IMG/VR virus record: IMGVR_UViG_3300042562_000804
Location: 1-29,192 of that record
Reading direction: 5' to 3' (one strand)
From: a virus
Length of the DNA: 29,192 bases
In this document: positions 20,376 to 27,487 of the stretch, piece after piece
How positions within the stretch are numbered: the stretch's first letter is position 1
Layout of the letters: the number at the start of each line of letters is the position of its first letter
The notes under the pieces: model-generated
What the model was told of the DNA's origin: nothing
The model's input: the letters and a program-made list of their open reading frames with translations, nothing else
Databases searched by the model: none
Made by a program: the position numbers and the translations under genes

Positions 20376-21623
20376 ATGTCGCTTGACGACCTGAAGCCCC
20401 TTATCGAAGAGGGCAACAAAACCATTTCGGCCATCCGCGCTGAAGTGGACGGCATGAAGGCCGCCGACGTTCTGTCCGAGCAGAAGCTTGCACGCATGGA
20501 AACCGACCTGGCCTCGACGCTGAAGGCCAAGCAGGACGCAGAACTGGCGCAAAAGGCGCTGGAATCCCGTCTGGCGGACATCGAAACAAAGGCCAACCGC
20601 CCCGGCGCGGCCAAGGAAAAGGCCACGGACGAATACAAGTCGGCTTTCATCGATTTCATCCGCAACCCGACCAACCCGGCGCTGCAACAGAAGATGTACG
20701 AGCTGCAGTCGAAGGCGACTGACGTTCGCACCTCGACGGGCGCTTCGGGCGGCTTCGCGCTTCCCGAGCAAATCGCGTCGGAGATTGCGCGCGTTGTCCA
20801 GGACATCTCGCCCATCCGCTCCATCGCCCGCGTCGTCCAGGTCGGCACCCCCGACTACAAGGAACTCGTGGACCTTGGCGGGTTTGGCACGGAATGGGTC
20901 GGCGAAACCGACACCCGCGCCCAGACCAACACGCCGAACCTCGGCGAAGTGACCCCGACCTTCGGCGAAATCGCCGCCAAGCCGGAAACCACCCGTCACT
21001 CGCTGGAAGACCTGTTCTTCAACGTGGAAAGCTGGCTCACCGCCTCGGCGACCGAAGCCTTCGCCATTGCAGAAGGCACCGCCTTCGTCTCTGGCAACGG
21101 CACCAACAAGCCGACCGGCTTCCTTGGCGGCCCGACCCCGCTGACGACCGCTGACGCAACCCGCGCTTTCGGGACGCTGCAGTACACCGCCACTGGCCAG
21201 GCCGCTACCCTGGCATCGGCGGCCTACGATACCTTCTATGACATGGCCTTCACGCTGAAGGCTGGGTATCGCACGAACGCCCGCTGGGTGATGAACTCGC
21301 TGACGATGGCGGCGCTGTCCAAAATCAAGGACACCACCGGCCAGTACCTGCTGCAGCCTTCGGTGTCGCAGGGCGCCCCGGCTTCGATGCTGGGCTATGG
21401 CGTGACGGTTGCCGAGGATATGCCCGCGATTGCGGCCAACGCCTTCCCGGTGGCCTTCGGTGACTTCTCGCGCGGCTATCTGATTGCTGACCGTGTCGGC
21501 ATGGGCATCGTTCGCGACGAAGTGACCAAGCCGGGCTACATCCGCTACATCATGTTCAAGCGGGTCGGCGGTAAGCTGAAGGACACCAACGCCATCAAGC
21601 TGCTCAAAGTCGCGGCTTCCTGA
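20376..21623 (+). CDS. Major capsid protein (HK97 fold)
   Basis: The start MSLDDLKPLIEEGNKTISAI is preferred because GGAGA lies 8 bases upstream; the ATG at 20361 is upstream of that site. Residues 1-80 form a coiled-coil delta domain (ETDLASTLKAKQDAELAQKA). The mature capsid domain follows, with VRTSTGASGGFALPEQIAS, EWVGETDTRAQTNTP and NGTNKPTGFLGG, all typical of HK97-like major capsid proteins. The protease presumably cuts between about 80 and 118. Its 415 residues match the family. Confidence 0.95.
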   Translation: MSLDDLKPLIEEGNKTISAIRAEVDGMKAADVLSEQKLARMETDLASTLKAKQDAELAQKALESRLADIETKANRPGAAKEKATDEYKSAFIDFIRNPTNPALQQKMYELQSKATDVRTSTGASGGFALPEQIASEIARVVQDISPIRSIARVVQVGTPDYKELVDLGGFGTEWVGETDTRAQTNTPNLGEVTPTFGEIAAKPETTRHSLEDLFFNVESWLTASATEAFAIAEGTAFVSGNGTNKPTGFLGGPTPLTTADATRAFGTLQYTATGQAATLASAAYDTFYDMAFTLKAGYRTNARWVMNSLTMAALSKIKDTTGQYLLQPSVSQGAPASMLGYGVTVAEDMPAIAANAFPVAFGDFSRGYLIADRVGMGIVRDEVTKPGYIRYIMFKRVGGKLKDTNAIKLLKVAAS

Positions 21624-21630
21624 TTTTGGC

Positions 21631-21659
21631 GGGGGCGGGGAAACCTGCCCCCTTCTTCC
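21631..21659 (+). terminator. Weak hairpin after the capsid gene
   Basis: GGGGGC (21631-21636) and GCCCCC (21647-21652) are inverted repeats with a 10-base loop, followed by TTCTTCCTT. It could act as a partial terminator or as an mRNA-stability hairpin, giving more capsid than tail mRNA. The T-run is interrupted. Confidence 0.45.
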
Positions 21660-21674
21660 TTAAGGGGAAACACC

Positions 21675-21833
21675 ATGAAATTGACAAAGGCCATCTTCGG
21701 CGTTGCGGCTGGGGACGTATACCCGCGCACCTATGCGCCCGGCGACGAATGCCCGGCCGAACTGGAAGACGCCGCCCGCGAGGCTGGCGCGCTTGAGGAC
21801 AAAACGTCCAAGAAGGCACCCGAAAAGAAATGA
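21675..21833 (+). CDS. Small head-completion-region protein (52 aa)
   Basis: The ORF starts MKLTKAIFGVAAGDVYPRTY with AAGGGGA upstream and ends in a Lys-rich tail DKTSKKAPEKK. It overlaps the connector gene as ATGA. Small proteins of this kind are frequent between the capsid and connector genes of HK97-like phages. There, some act in head-tail joining, but this one has no recognised domain. Confidence 0.65.
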   Translation: MKLTKAIFGVAAGDVYPRTYAPGDECPAELEDAAREAGALEDKTSKKAPEKK

Positions 21834-22399
21834 CCCTGACCCGCATCACCGCGCCCGCAACGGGCCTCATCACGCTGGCCGAGGCCAAGGTGCATCTGCG
21901 CGTGGATGACACGGCAGAGGACACCTACATCACCGCGCTGGTGAATGCGGCTTCGGCCTATCTGGACGCCCGCGACGGCGTGCTGGGCGAGGCGCTGGTA
22001 ACGCAGACCTGGCGCTACAGCCTGCCGATGGCCCCGCAGGAAGACATTGTTCTGCCGCTTGGCCCGGTGATGTCCATCACGGCCATCAAATACATCAACG
22101 CGGCTGGCGCGGAGCAGACCTATTCCGCCGCAAACTATCGCCTCGCGGATGGTGTCGTGGAACTTGTGGACGGGGCGTCCTGGCCGGCTGTTGCCGAGCG
22201 CCGCATCGCCTTCTGGGTGGACTTCGTGGCGGGCTACGGCGCGGCAACCGACGTGCCGGAAACCATCCGCCAGCTTTGCCGCTTGCTTGTCGGGGACATG
22301 TTTGAGGTCCGCGCCGCCGCCACAACCGAAGCCTTTGAGACGACCCCGGCTGCGCGTATGCTCCTGCACGCAGCCCGTTCGCATCGCGGGCTGTTCTAA
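21830..22399 (+). CDS. Head-tail connector (gp6-like)
   Basis: The 189-residue protein starts MTLTRITAPATGLITLAEAK and continues AKVHLRVDDTAEDTYITALV, the usual N-terminus of phiE125 gp8/HK97 gp6-type connectors (the L-x6-HLRxD motif). A beta-rich centre and the C-terminal VPETIRQLCRLLVGDMFEVR follow. It attaches to the portal and lies between the capsid and closure genes. Confidence 0.88.
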   Translation: MTLTRITAPATGLITLAEAKVHLRVDDTAEDTYITALVNAASAYLDARDGVLGEALVTQTWRYSLPMAPQEDIVLPLGPVMSITAIKYINAAGAEQTYSAANYRLADGVVELVDGASWPAVAERRIAFWVDFVAGYGAATDVPETIRQLCRLLVGDMFEVRAAATTEAFETTPAARMLLHAARSHRGLF

Positions 22400-22728
22400 T
22401 GATCGGCAAGGCCGACCAGCGCATCACGTTCCAGCGTTTCGCGGAAACGGCGGATGGCATCGGCGGCAGCACGCAGGCCTGGGCCAACCTCGCCAGCGTG
22501 CCGACCGTCTGGGCGAAGGTCACGCCGCGCATCGGCAACGAGCGCATGGAAGACGGCCGGATGAACGCCAGCATGACGGCCACCTTCATGGTGCGCTATC
22601 GGGCCGACATCACCGAACTGGACCGCATCGTCTGGCGCGGCGAGTCCTGGAACATACGTCGCGTGATGCGGAAGTCGGGCGCGAACCTGTGGCTGGAGAT
22701 TGATGCCGAGCGGGGCGTGGCGCAGTGA
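22399..22728 (+). CDS. Head closure protein (SPP1 gp16-like)
   Basis: The 109-residue product starts MIGKADQRITFQRFAETADG and carries WAKVTPRIGNERMEDGRM, then TELDRIVWRGESWNIRRV, the I-(x)-QxxxxtxDxxGG and WxGxxYxI layout of Phage_H_T_join proteins. It seals the connector and prepares it for the tail. It overlaps both neighbours. Confidence 0.88.
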   Translation: MIGKADQRITFQRFAETADGIGGSTQAWANLASVPTVWAKVTPRIGNERMEDGRMNASMTATFMVRYRADITELDRIVWRGESWNIRRVMRKSGANLWLEIDAERGVAQ

Positions 22729-23111
22729 GCGTCACAGTTAAGGGCTTGGACCGGGTCATCCAGATACTTGAGGATGTGGCGGAGCAGCACGCAAAGCCAT
22801 TGGCGGCCGACTTCTGCATGGACGTGGCCGAGGCGATTGCTGAGCAAGCCAAAGCCAATATGTCTGCCAACATCGACAGCGGCGACATGCGCAGGCTTAC
22901 GGTCGCTGAGCGCGGCCAGAAGGGCTACTTTGGCACAGCATCCGTGCGCGTGGGGCGTGACGCCTTCTACTGGCGCTTCATGGAATACGGCGACGGGCCG
23001 GACGGCGTCGAGCATGCGTTTTTTATGCGTGCCCGTGAAAAAGTTTTTGCCAACATCGACACCCTTGCAGCCGATCGGTTCAAGGACCGGCTGACAAAAC
23101 TTATGAGTTGA
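22725..23111 (+). CDS. HK97 gp10-like tail completion protein
   Basis: A GTG start overlaps the closure stop (GTGA). The 128-residue protein begins MSVTVKGLDRVIQILEDVAE and contains EAIAEQAKANMSANI, RRLTVAERGQKGYFGTA and FYWRFMEYGDGPDG, the strand-plus-FxExG pattern of HK97 gp10. It joins the tail tube to the head. Confidence 0.88.
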   Translation: MSVTVKGLDRVIQILEDVAEQHAKPLAADFCMDVAEAIAEQAKANMSANIDSGDMRRLTVAERGQKGYFGTASVRVGRDAFYWRFMEYGDGPDGVEHAFFMRAREKVFANIDTLAADRFKDRLTKLMS

Positions 23112-23119
23112 GGGCTAAG

Positions 23120-23515
23120 ATGTCAGCAGAGGTTGAGGTTCAGCGGGCAATCTTCACCAAGCTTGCAACGCTTGGCGTGTCCGTCGTGGACGTGGGGCGG
23201 CAGGCGGCAGACGGGAGCAGCGCAACGCCGTTTCCATACGTCGCCATCGGAACCATCATCTTGGCGCAGTTCGACACTGCCAGAGAAAACGGATTTAGCT
23301 TCGCCGCGCGCATCCACACCCGCTCCCGCATGGCGTCGATGCTGGAATGCAAAACGCTCCAAGGACAGATTTACGGGCTTTTGCACAACGCCGCGCTGTC
23401 TGTGGATGGGTCAAACTTTATTCTCATCCAGCGCGAAACATCCGACTGCATGCGCGCGCAGGACGGCACTTTCCACGGGGTCTGCGAATATCGCGGGCTG
23501 ATTGAAACCGCCTGA
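23120..23515 (+). CDS. Tail terminator/completion protein (DUF3168-like)
   Basis: The start at 23120 has GAGG six bases upstream; an in-frame TTG at 23108 is less well placed. The 131-residue protein starts MSAEVEVQRAIFTKLATLGV and contains PYVAIGTIILAQFDTARENG, then IHTRSRMASMLECKTLQGQI, and ends in EYRGLIETA, as in DUF3168 tail terminators. It caps the tail tube. Confidence 0.85.
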   Translation: MSAEVEVQRAIFTKLATLGVSVVDVGRQAADGSSATPFPYVAIGTIILAQFDTARENGFSFAARIHTRSRMASMLECKTLQGQIYGLLHNAALSVDGSNFILIQRETSDCMRAQDGTFHGVCEYRGLIETA

Positions 23516-23528
23516 TAGGAGAACCCTC

Positions 23529-23927
23529 ATGGCAAAAGCAGCAGGCCGCCTCGCGGTCCTTTCCAAGAATGCCATCGCAATCGGTGGCGTCCGCGTTACC
23601 ACCATTTCGATTGCCAACGAGTCCATCGATGTCACTGACAAGGACAGCGCCGGCATCATCGAAATGCTGGCCGTCGCGGCCACGAAGCAGATCACGCTGT
23701 CGGTCGAAGGCGTCTATAAAGACCCGGTTCTGCGCGACCTGGCCTTCGCCGCTTCCGGTTCGCCGCTCATCACCGACCTGACCTTCAAGTTCGCGGATGG
23801 CCTGACCACGTCGGACCAGCTGGCGGGGTCGTTCTTCATGACATCCTACGAGGAAGGCAACCCGCACGACGACGCCGTGGATTTCTCCGCTGAGTTCGTA
23901 TCGTCCGGCACTTGGACCCTTAGCTGA
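23529..23927 (+). CDS. Major tail (tube) protein
   Basis: The start MAKAAGRLAVLSKNAIAIGG is preceded by AGGAGA. The 132-residue protein includes SIDVTDKDSAGIIEMLAVAA, KQITLSVEGVYKDPV and a final strand EFVSSGTWTLS, the fold order of TP901-1/lambda-type tail tube proteins. It polymerises around the tape measure. It is followed by the tail chaperones with a one-base overlap. Confidence 0.85.
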   Translation: MAKAAGRLAVLSKNAIAIGGVRVTTISIANESIDVTDKDSAGIIEMLAVAATKQITLSVEGVYKDPVLRDLAFAASGSPLITDLTFKFADGLTTSDQLAGSFFMTSYEEGNPHDDAVDFSAEFVSSGTWTLS

Positions 23928-24280
23928 TGGCGGACATTCGCATTGAGTTCCGGGGTAAGGAATACCTTATCCCGGAAAGCAAATCTTTCGCCGTGGGCGA
24001 GTTGGTCGAGGACGTGGCAAGCCTGCCGGAAATCTTGGATTGGCTGCGGCGTCCGCGCTATTTCAAAATGTCACGGTGCGTGGGGACCATGCTTCGGTTT
24101 GCAGGCGCGCGAGTGTCAGACAGTGACGTTCACGCCGAACTGATGTTGCAATTGACCGAGCGGAAAACCGAAACGCTCATCGGGTCCATCTACATGCTCA
24201 CCAGCGTCTTGATGCAGGGAGCGCCCGAGCCGAAAGCTGGCAACAAGGATGCTTCGTCGGAAAAGGACAGCGCTTCGTAA
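23927..24280 (+). CDS. Tail assembly chaperone, first part (gpG-like)
   Basis: The 117-residue product starts MADIRIEFRGKEYLIPESKS and has a helical centre (SLPEILDWLRRPRYFKMSRC). Its C-terminus is a charged linker ending EKDSAS. Position directly before the tape measure and the second chaperone frame fits the lambda gpG role of binding the tape measure during tail assembly. A slippery GGAAAAG occurs five codons before the stop. Confidence 0.8.
   Translation: MADIRIEFRGKEYLIPESKSFAVGELVEDVASLPEILDWLRRPRYFKMSRCVGTMLRFAGARVSDSDVHAELMLQLTERKTETLIGSIYMLTSVLMQGAPEPKAGNKDASSEKDSAS
24259..24265 (+). other. Candidate -1 frameshift site GGAAAAG
   Basis: In the zero frame this reads G-GAA-AAG. A -1 slip allows Lys-tRNA on AAG to re-pair with AAA; the Glu codon re-pairs less well. 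The -1 frame is open from upstream through 24465 and encodes the conserved-looking chaperone C-terminus. No stop occurs in that frame over the junction. This is the usual place for lambda G/GT-type frameshifting. Confidence 0.55.
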
Positions 24281-24339
24281 AGGCGGCATTTCAAATTTCC
24301 GTTGCCCAGCTCCGAATTTCGCCTTCGGAGTTTTGGAAT

Positions 24340-24465
24340 ATGCCCCCCCGGCACTTCTGGTGGCTCACTGAGACACTGGGAGAGGGGACGAAGCGCGGGC
24401 CTGGTATCGGCGAAACAGACCGCAATGAGATGCTTGCTCTGCTTAGAGAGGCCGAGACAAAATGA
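24340..24465 (+). CDS. Tail assembly chaperone, second part (rcc01693-like, gpT frame)
   Basis: The ORF from ATG 24340 reads MPPRHFWWLTETLGEGTKRG and ends LREAETK. The same frame extends upstream without a start codon, encoding AAFQISVAQLRISPSEFWNM. The SPSEFWxM...FWWLT motif resembles the small rcc01693-type protein of Rhodobacter gene transfer agents. Because the conserved SPSEFW part lies before the ATG, expression as a -1 fusion with the 23927-24280 gene is more likely than independent initiation. Stop overlaps the tape-measure ATG (ATGA). Confidence 0.7.
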   Translation: MPPRHFWWLTETLGEGTKRGPGIGETDRNEMLALLREAETK

Positions 24466-26693
24466 ACAAGAACACCGACATCGTCTTCGGGATCAGCGCC
24501 GATACCCTGAAAATGGTGCGGAGTGTTCTGGATGGCAAATCTGCGCTTGAGGAACTGCAGGGCGCGGCGGCTGCACTTGATGTTGATCTAAAGCGCGCCG
24601 AGAAGACAAACGACAACTTCGGTTTTTCCGCTGCCCGCATGGCAAAGCAGATGGATAGGCTGCGGCAATCGTATGATCCGGTTTATGCCGCGTCTAAACG
24701 CTACGAGACTGCAGTCGAAAAAGTTGAACGGGCGCACGAAAAGGGTGTGATTCAGGGTGACCAATACCAGGCCATGCTGAGTGGTCTTGGGCGCAAATAC
24801 CTGCAAGTGGATGCCGCATCCGACGTAATGGCGACTAGCCTTACCCGCGTTACCCGCGCCTCTCAGGGTAGTGCTGGCGGGCTTGAGAACGCAGGATACC
24901 AAATTCAGGACTTTGCCGTTCAGGTGGGGGCCGGAACATCTGCCATGCAGGCATTCGGCCAGCAGTTCCCGCAGTTGGCTTCCAGCTTTGGCCCGGTCGG
25001 CATTGCCATCGGCACATTGGGGGCCGTGGCTATCCCGCTGCTCAGCCTTGCGTTCAAGGGGCTTTTTGACGAAGCAAAGTCCCTGGATGATGCGTTTGGT
25101 GACGTAAAGCAGGGGCTGAGTGATTACGAGGGTTACATCAAGACTGCCTCGACCGCGACAAGCGAACTCACGGATCAGTTCGGGCAGTTCGCAGGGCAGA
25201 TCAAGGGCTTTTCGGAATACATGGCGGGCGTTGCGCTCGGCCAGACATTCGATGATCTGCGGGCTACCATTGAGCCGCTCAAGGGTGGTCTGTCTGAGGT
25301 TCAGAATGCGTTTGCCAACCTCACTATGGCAAAAGACGCATTCGCCAAAATAGACATGAACGAGAACCCCGACCTTTACCTGGCCTCTCGGGACGCGGTT
25401 GATCTTTACGCGGCATCACTGGACGAAGCGGCGGCAACGCTAGGCATCCTGCCGGATCAGGCGATGGCGCTTGCAGCCGCAATGGACGCGCTCGGCCAAG
25501 CCAAGACGATGGAAGACATTGCCCGCTATTCCGGTGAGGCGCTGGCAATCATCAAGCAGATCGCGCCCGCTGGCGAGGAATTGCCCGCCCCGCTGCGCGC
25601 TGCGGCAATCGCGCTGGAAGAAATGCAGCGCAAGGCAGCAGAAGCGGCAAAGGCCACGCAAGACCTTGCCGCATCTGCCCCCAAGACCGGGTGGATGGGC
25701 ATTGCCATCGGCGAGACAAACCTCCTGATCGGGCGGCTCATCGCGGCAAAGGCGGCGCAGGACGCGCTTGACCAACGCAGTATTGAGCAGCAGCCGGGCA
25801 ATCTGGCGCTTGCAAAATACGGGTCGCGCGGCGCGACCTCTTCGCAGCCGGTCAAGACAAATGGGGCATCGGCGGGCAAGGCCGCTGGCCCTGGAATGAC
25901 GACTGGCAGCGACCGGTTCGCAAAGAACAACCTGGGCTTTAACCTGCCCGGCTCAGAATTGCTTCCCGGAACTGCAACATCAGCTGGTGGTGGAGGCGGC
26001 GGCGGTGGCTCCGACCCCATCACGGCGGAAATTGAGCGGCTGCAGCAGGCGCTGATGACCGAAGAACAGCTTGAAATGGAGAGCTACGCCAAGCGCCAGG
26101 CGATGCTGCAGCAGGCGCTTGAGCAGCGGGTGGTGACGCAGGAAGACTACGCCAAGCTGATGGAGAGCGCGCAGGATAAGCACCAAGAGGCTATGTCTGG
26201 CATTGACGTTTACCGCTACGGGACGGGCCTGCAGCAGGCCGAGGCGTTCATGGGCGGCATGGCAGATGCCATGCAGGGCGGCAACGAGCAGATGCAGAAG
26301 ATTTCGCGGGCGTTCGGCGCGGCGGAAGCCCTCATCAACGCCTGGCGGGCCTTCTCGCAGACGATGGCCGACCCGTCGCTGCCGTTCTTCGCCAAGTTCG
26401 GCGCCGCCGCATCAGTCCTGGCTGCGGGCATGGGCGCGGTCAGCGCAATCAAGAGCGGGTCAAAGACATCCGGCGCAGCCACGGGCGGCGCAGCGCGGGC
26501 CAGCATGGCCGCATCTTCCGGCGCCGCCTCGGGCGGGTCAGCTGCCGCAGCCGCAGCCCCCGACCAGTCGCAAATCGTGAACATTTCCCTGACCGGCGAC
26601 AGCATCGGGCGCGACGGCATGTCGAGCCTGTTCGACCAAATCAACAAGGGCCTCGCGAAAGGCTATCGCATTGAACGGGTGAACTTCACATGA
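24462..26693 (+). CDS. Tail tape measure protein
   Basis: The 743-residue protein starts MNKNTDIVFGISADTLKMVR. It is mostly helical, with a membrane-type segment near 180-200 (FGPVGIAIGTLGAVAIPLL), a Gly run at about 508-515 and Ala/Gln-rich helices near the C-terminus. Tape measure proteins set tail length and help DNA enter the cell. At roughly 1.5 angstrom per residue it predicts a tail of about 110 nm, a rule-of-thumb estimate. It is coupled to the chaperone and to the next tail gene. Confidence 0.9.
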   Translation: MNKNTDIVFGISADTLKMVRSVLDGKSALEELQGAAAALDVDLKRAEKTNDNFGFSAARMAKQMDRLRQSYDPVYAASKRYETAVEKVERAHEKGVIQGDQYQAMLSGLGRKYLQVDAASDVMATSLTRVTRASQGSAGGLENAGYQIQDFAVQVGAGTSAMQAFGQQFPQLASSFGPVGIAIGTLGAVAIPLLSLAFKGLFDEAKSLDDAFGDVKQGLSDYEGYIKTASTATSELTDQFGQFAGQIKGFSEYMAGVALGQTFDDLRATIEPLKGGLSEVQNAFANLTMAKDAFAKIDMNENPDLYLASRDAVDLYAASLDEAAATLGILPDQAMALAAAMDALGQAKTMEDIARYSGEALAIIKQIAPAGEELPAPLRAAAIALEEMQRKAAEAAKATQDLAASAPKTGWMGIAIGETNLLIGRLIAAKAAQDALDQRSIEQQPGNLALAKYGSRGATSSQPVKTNGASAGKAAGPGMTTGSDRFAKNNLGFNLPGSELLPGTATSAGGGGGGGGSDPITAEIERLQQALMTEEQLEMESYAKRQAMLQQALEQRVVTQEDYAKLMESAQDKHQEAMSGIDVYRYGTGLQQAEAFMGGMADAMQGGNEQMQKISRAFGAAEALINAWRAFSQTMADPSLPFFAKFGAAASVLAAGMGAVSAIKSGSKTSGAATGGAARASMAASSGAASGGSAAAAAAPDQSQIVNISLTGDSIGRDGMSSLFDQINKGLAKGYRIERVNFT

Positions 26694-27475
26694 GCGTGAC
26701 CTGGACGGCCGGCTATGCGGCAGTATCGCCCTATCCGATGACCCATGCGCGCATCCTTTACACCCCCGCCAGCGGCACAGCCACGGCGTCCAGCGCGGTT
26801 GAGGGATTTGAAGCGGCCCTGGCGCTGAACCCTGACACCTACAGCTACTGGCTCCCGTCAGCCATGCCCGCGACGTGGGCCGTGGACTTCGGCGCGGCAA
26901 AGGCCGTGGACGCGGTGGGCATCGCGGCGCATTCGCTGGCTGGGCAGACCGTGGCTGTCGATACCTGGAACGGCACGGCATGGGTCGAGCAAGTCCCGGC
27001 CTTCGCCGTCACCGACAACGGGCCGTTGCTGATGCTCTTTGCCGAAGTCACGACGGCAAAGGTGCAAGTCCGCGTTACCGGCACCGCGCAGCCGGTCGGT
27101 GTCATCTACGCCGGCAAGGCGCTGGTGATGCCGTCAAAGGCCTATGTCGGGCTGGGGCAAATCAACCTGAAGCGCCGCACTGAGTTCAAAATCAACCAAA
27201 CTGAAGGCGGAATGTGGGCGGGCCGCAGCATAGCGCGGGTGTCGCTCATTGCGGCGTATCAGTGGACCCACATCACCGACGCCTTCTATCTGGTCAACGT
27301 GGAGCCGTTCAGCCTGTCGGCCCGGCAATACCCGTTCTTCCTCGCCGCACGGCCATCAGGCTACCCGGAAGAAATCACATACGCCTGGGTTGCGGCTGAC
27401 ATCGCTCCCGAGCGGATGGGCGTGCTGGACTTCTGCAGCGTTGGCTTTGAGGCCATCGGCTACTCGCGCGCCTAA
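26690..27475 (+). CDS. Distal tail/tail-tip protein (261 aa)
   Basis: The ORF starts MSVTWTAGYAAVSPYPMTHA and overlaps the tape-measure stop as ATGA. It is beta-rich, with an N-terminal domain that looks like a carbohydrate-binding-type sandwich (ATWAVDFGAAKAVDAVGIAA, then WNGTAWVEQVPAFAVTDNG), and a C-terminal VLDFCSVGFEAIGYSRA. Genes directly after the tape measure usually encode distal tail or hub proteins that form the tip. No specific family is assigned. Confidence 0.7.
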   Translation: MSVTWTAGYAAVSPYPMTHARILYTPASGTATASSAVEGFEAALALNPDTYSYWLPSAMPATWAVDFGAAKAVDAVGIAAHSLAGQTVAVDTWNGTAWVEQVPAFAVTDNGPLLMLFAEVTTAKVQVRVTGTAQPVGVIYAGKALVMPSKAYVGLGQINLKRRTEFKINQTEGGMWAGRSIARVSLIAAYQWTHITDAFYLVNVEPFSLSARQYPFFLAARPSGYPEEITYAWVAADIAPERMGVLDFCSVGFEAIGYSRA

Positions 27476-27487
27476 AGGGAACGGGAC

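Noticed and set aside
24302-24550. 82-residue ORF spanning chaperone and tape-measure starts
   Set aside because: It is a third frame across two supported genes without conserved motifs.
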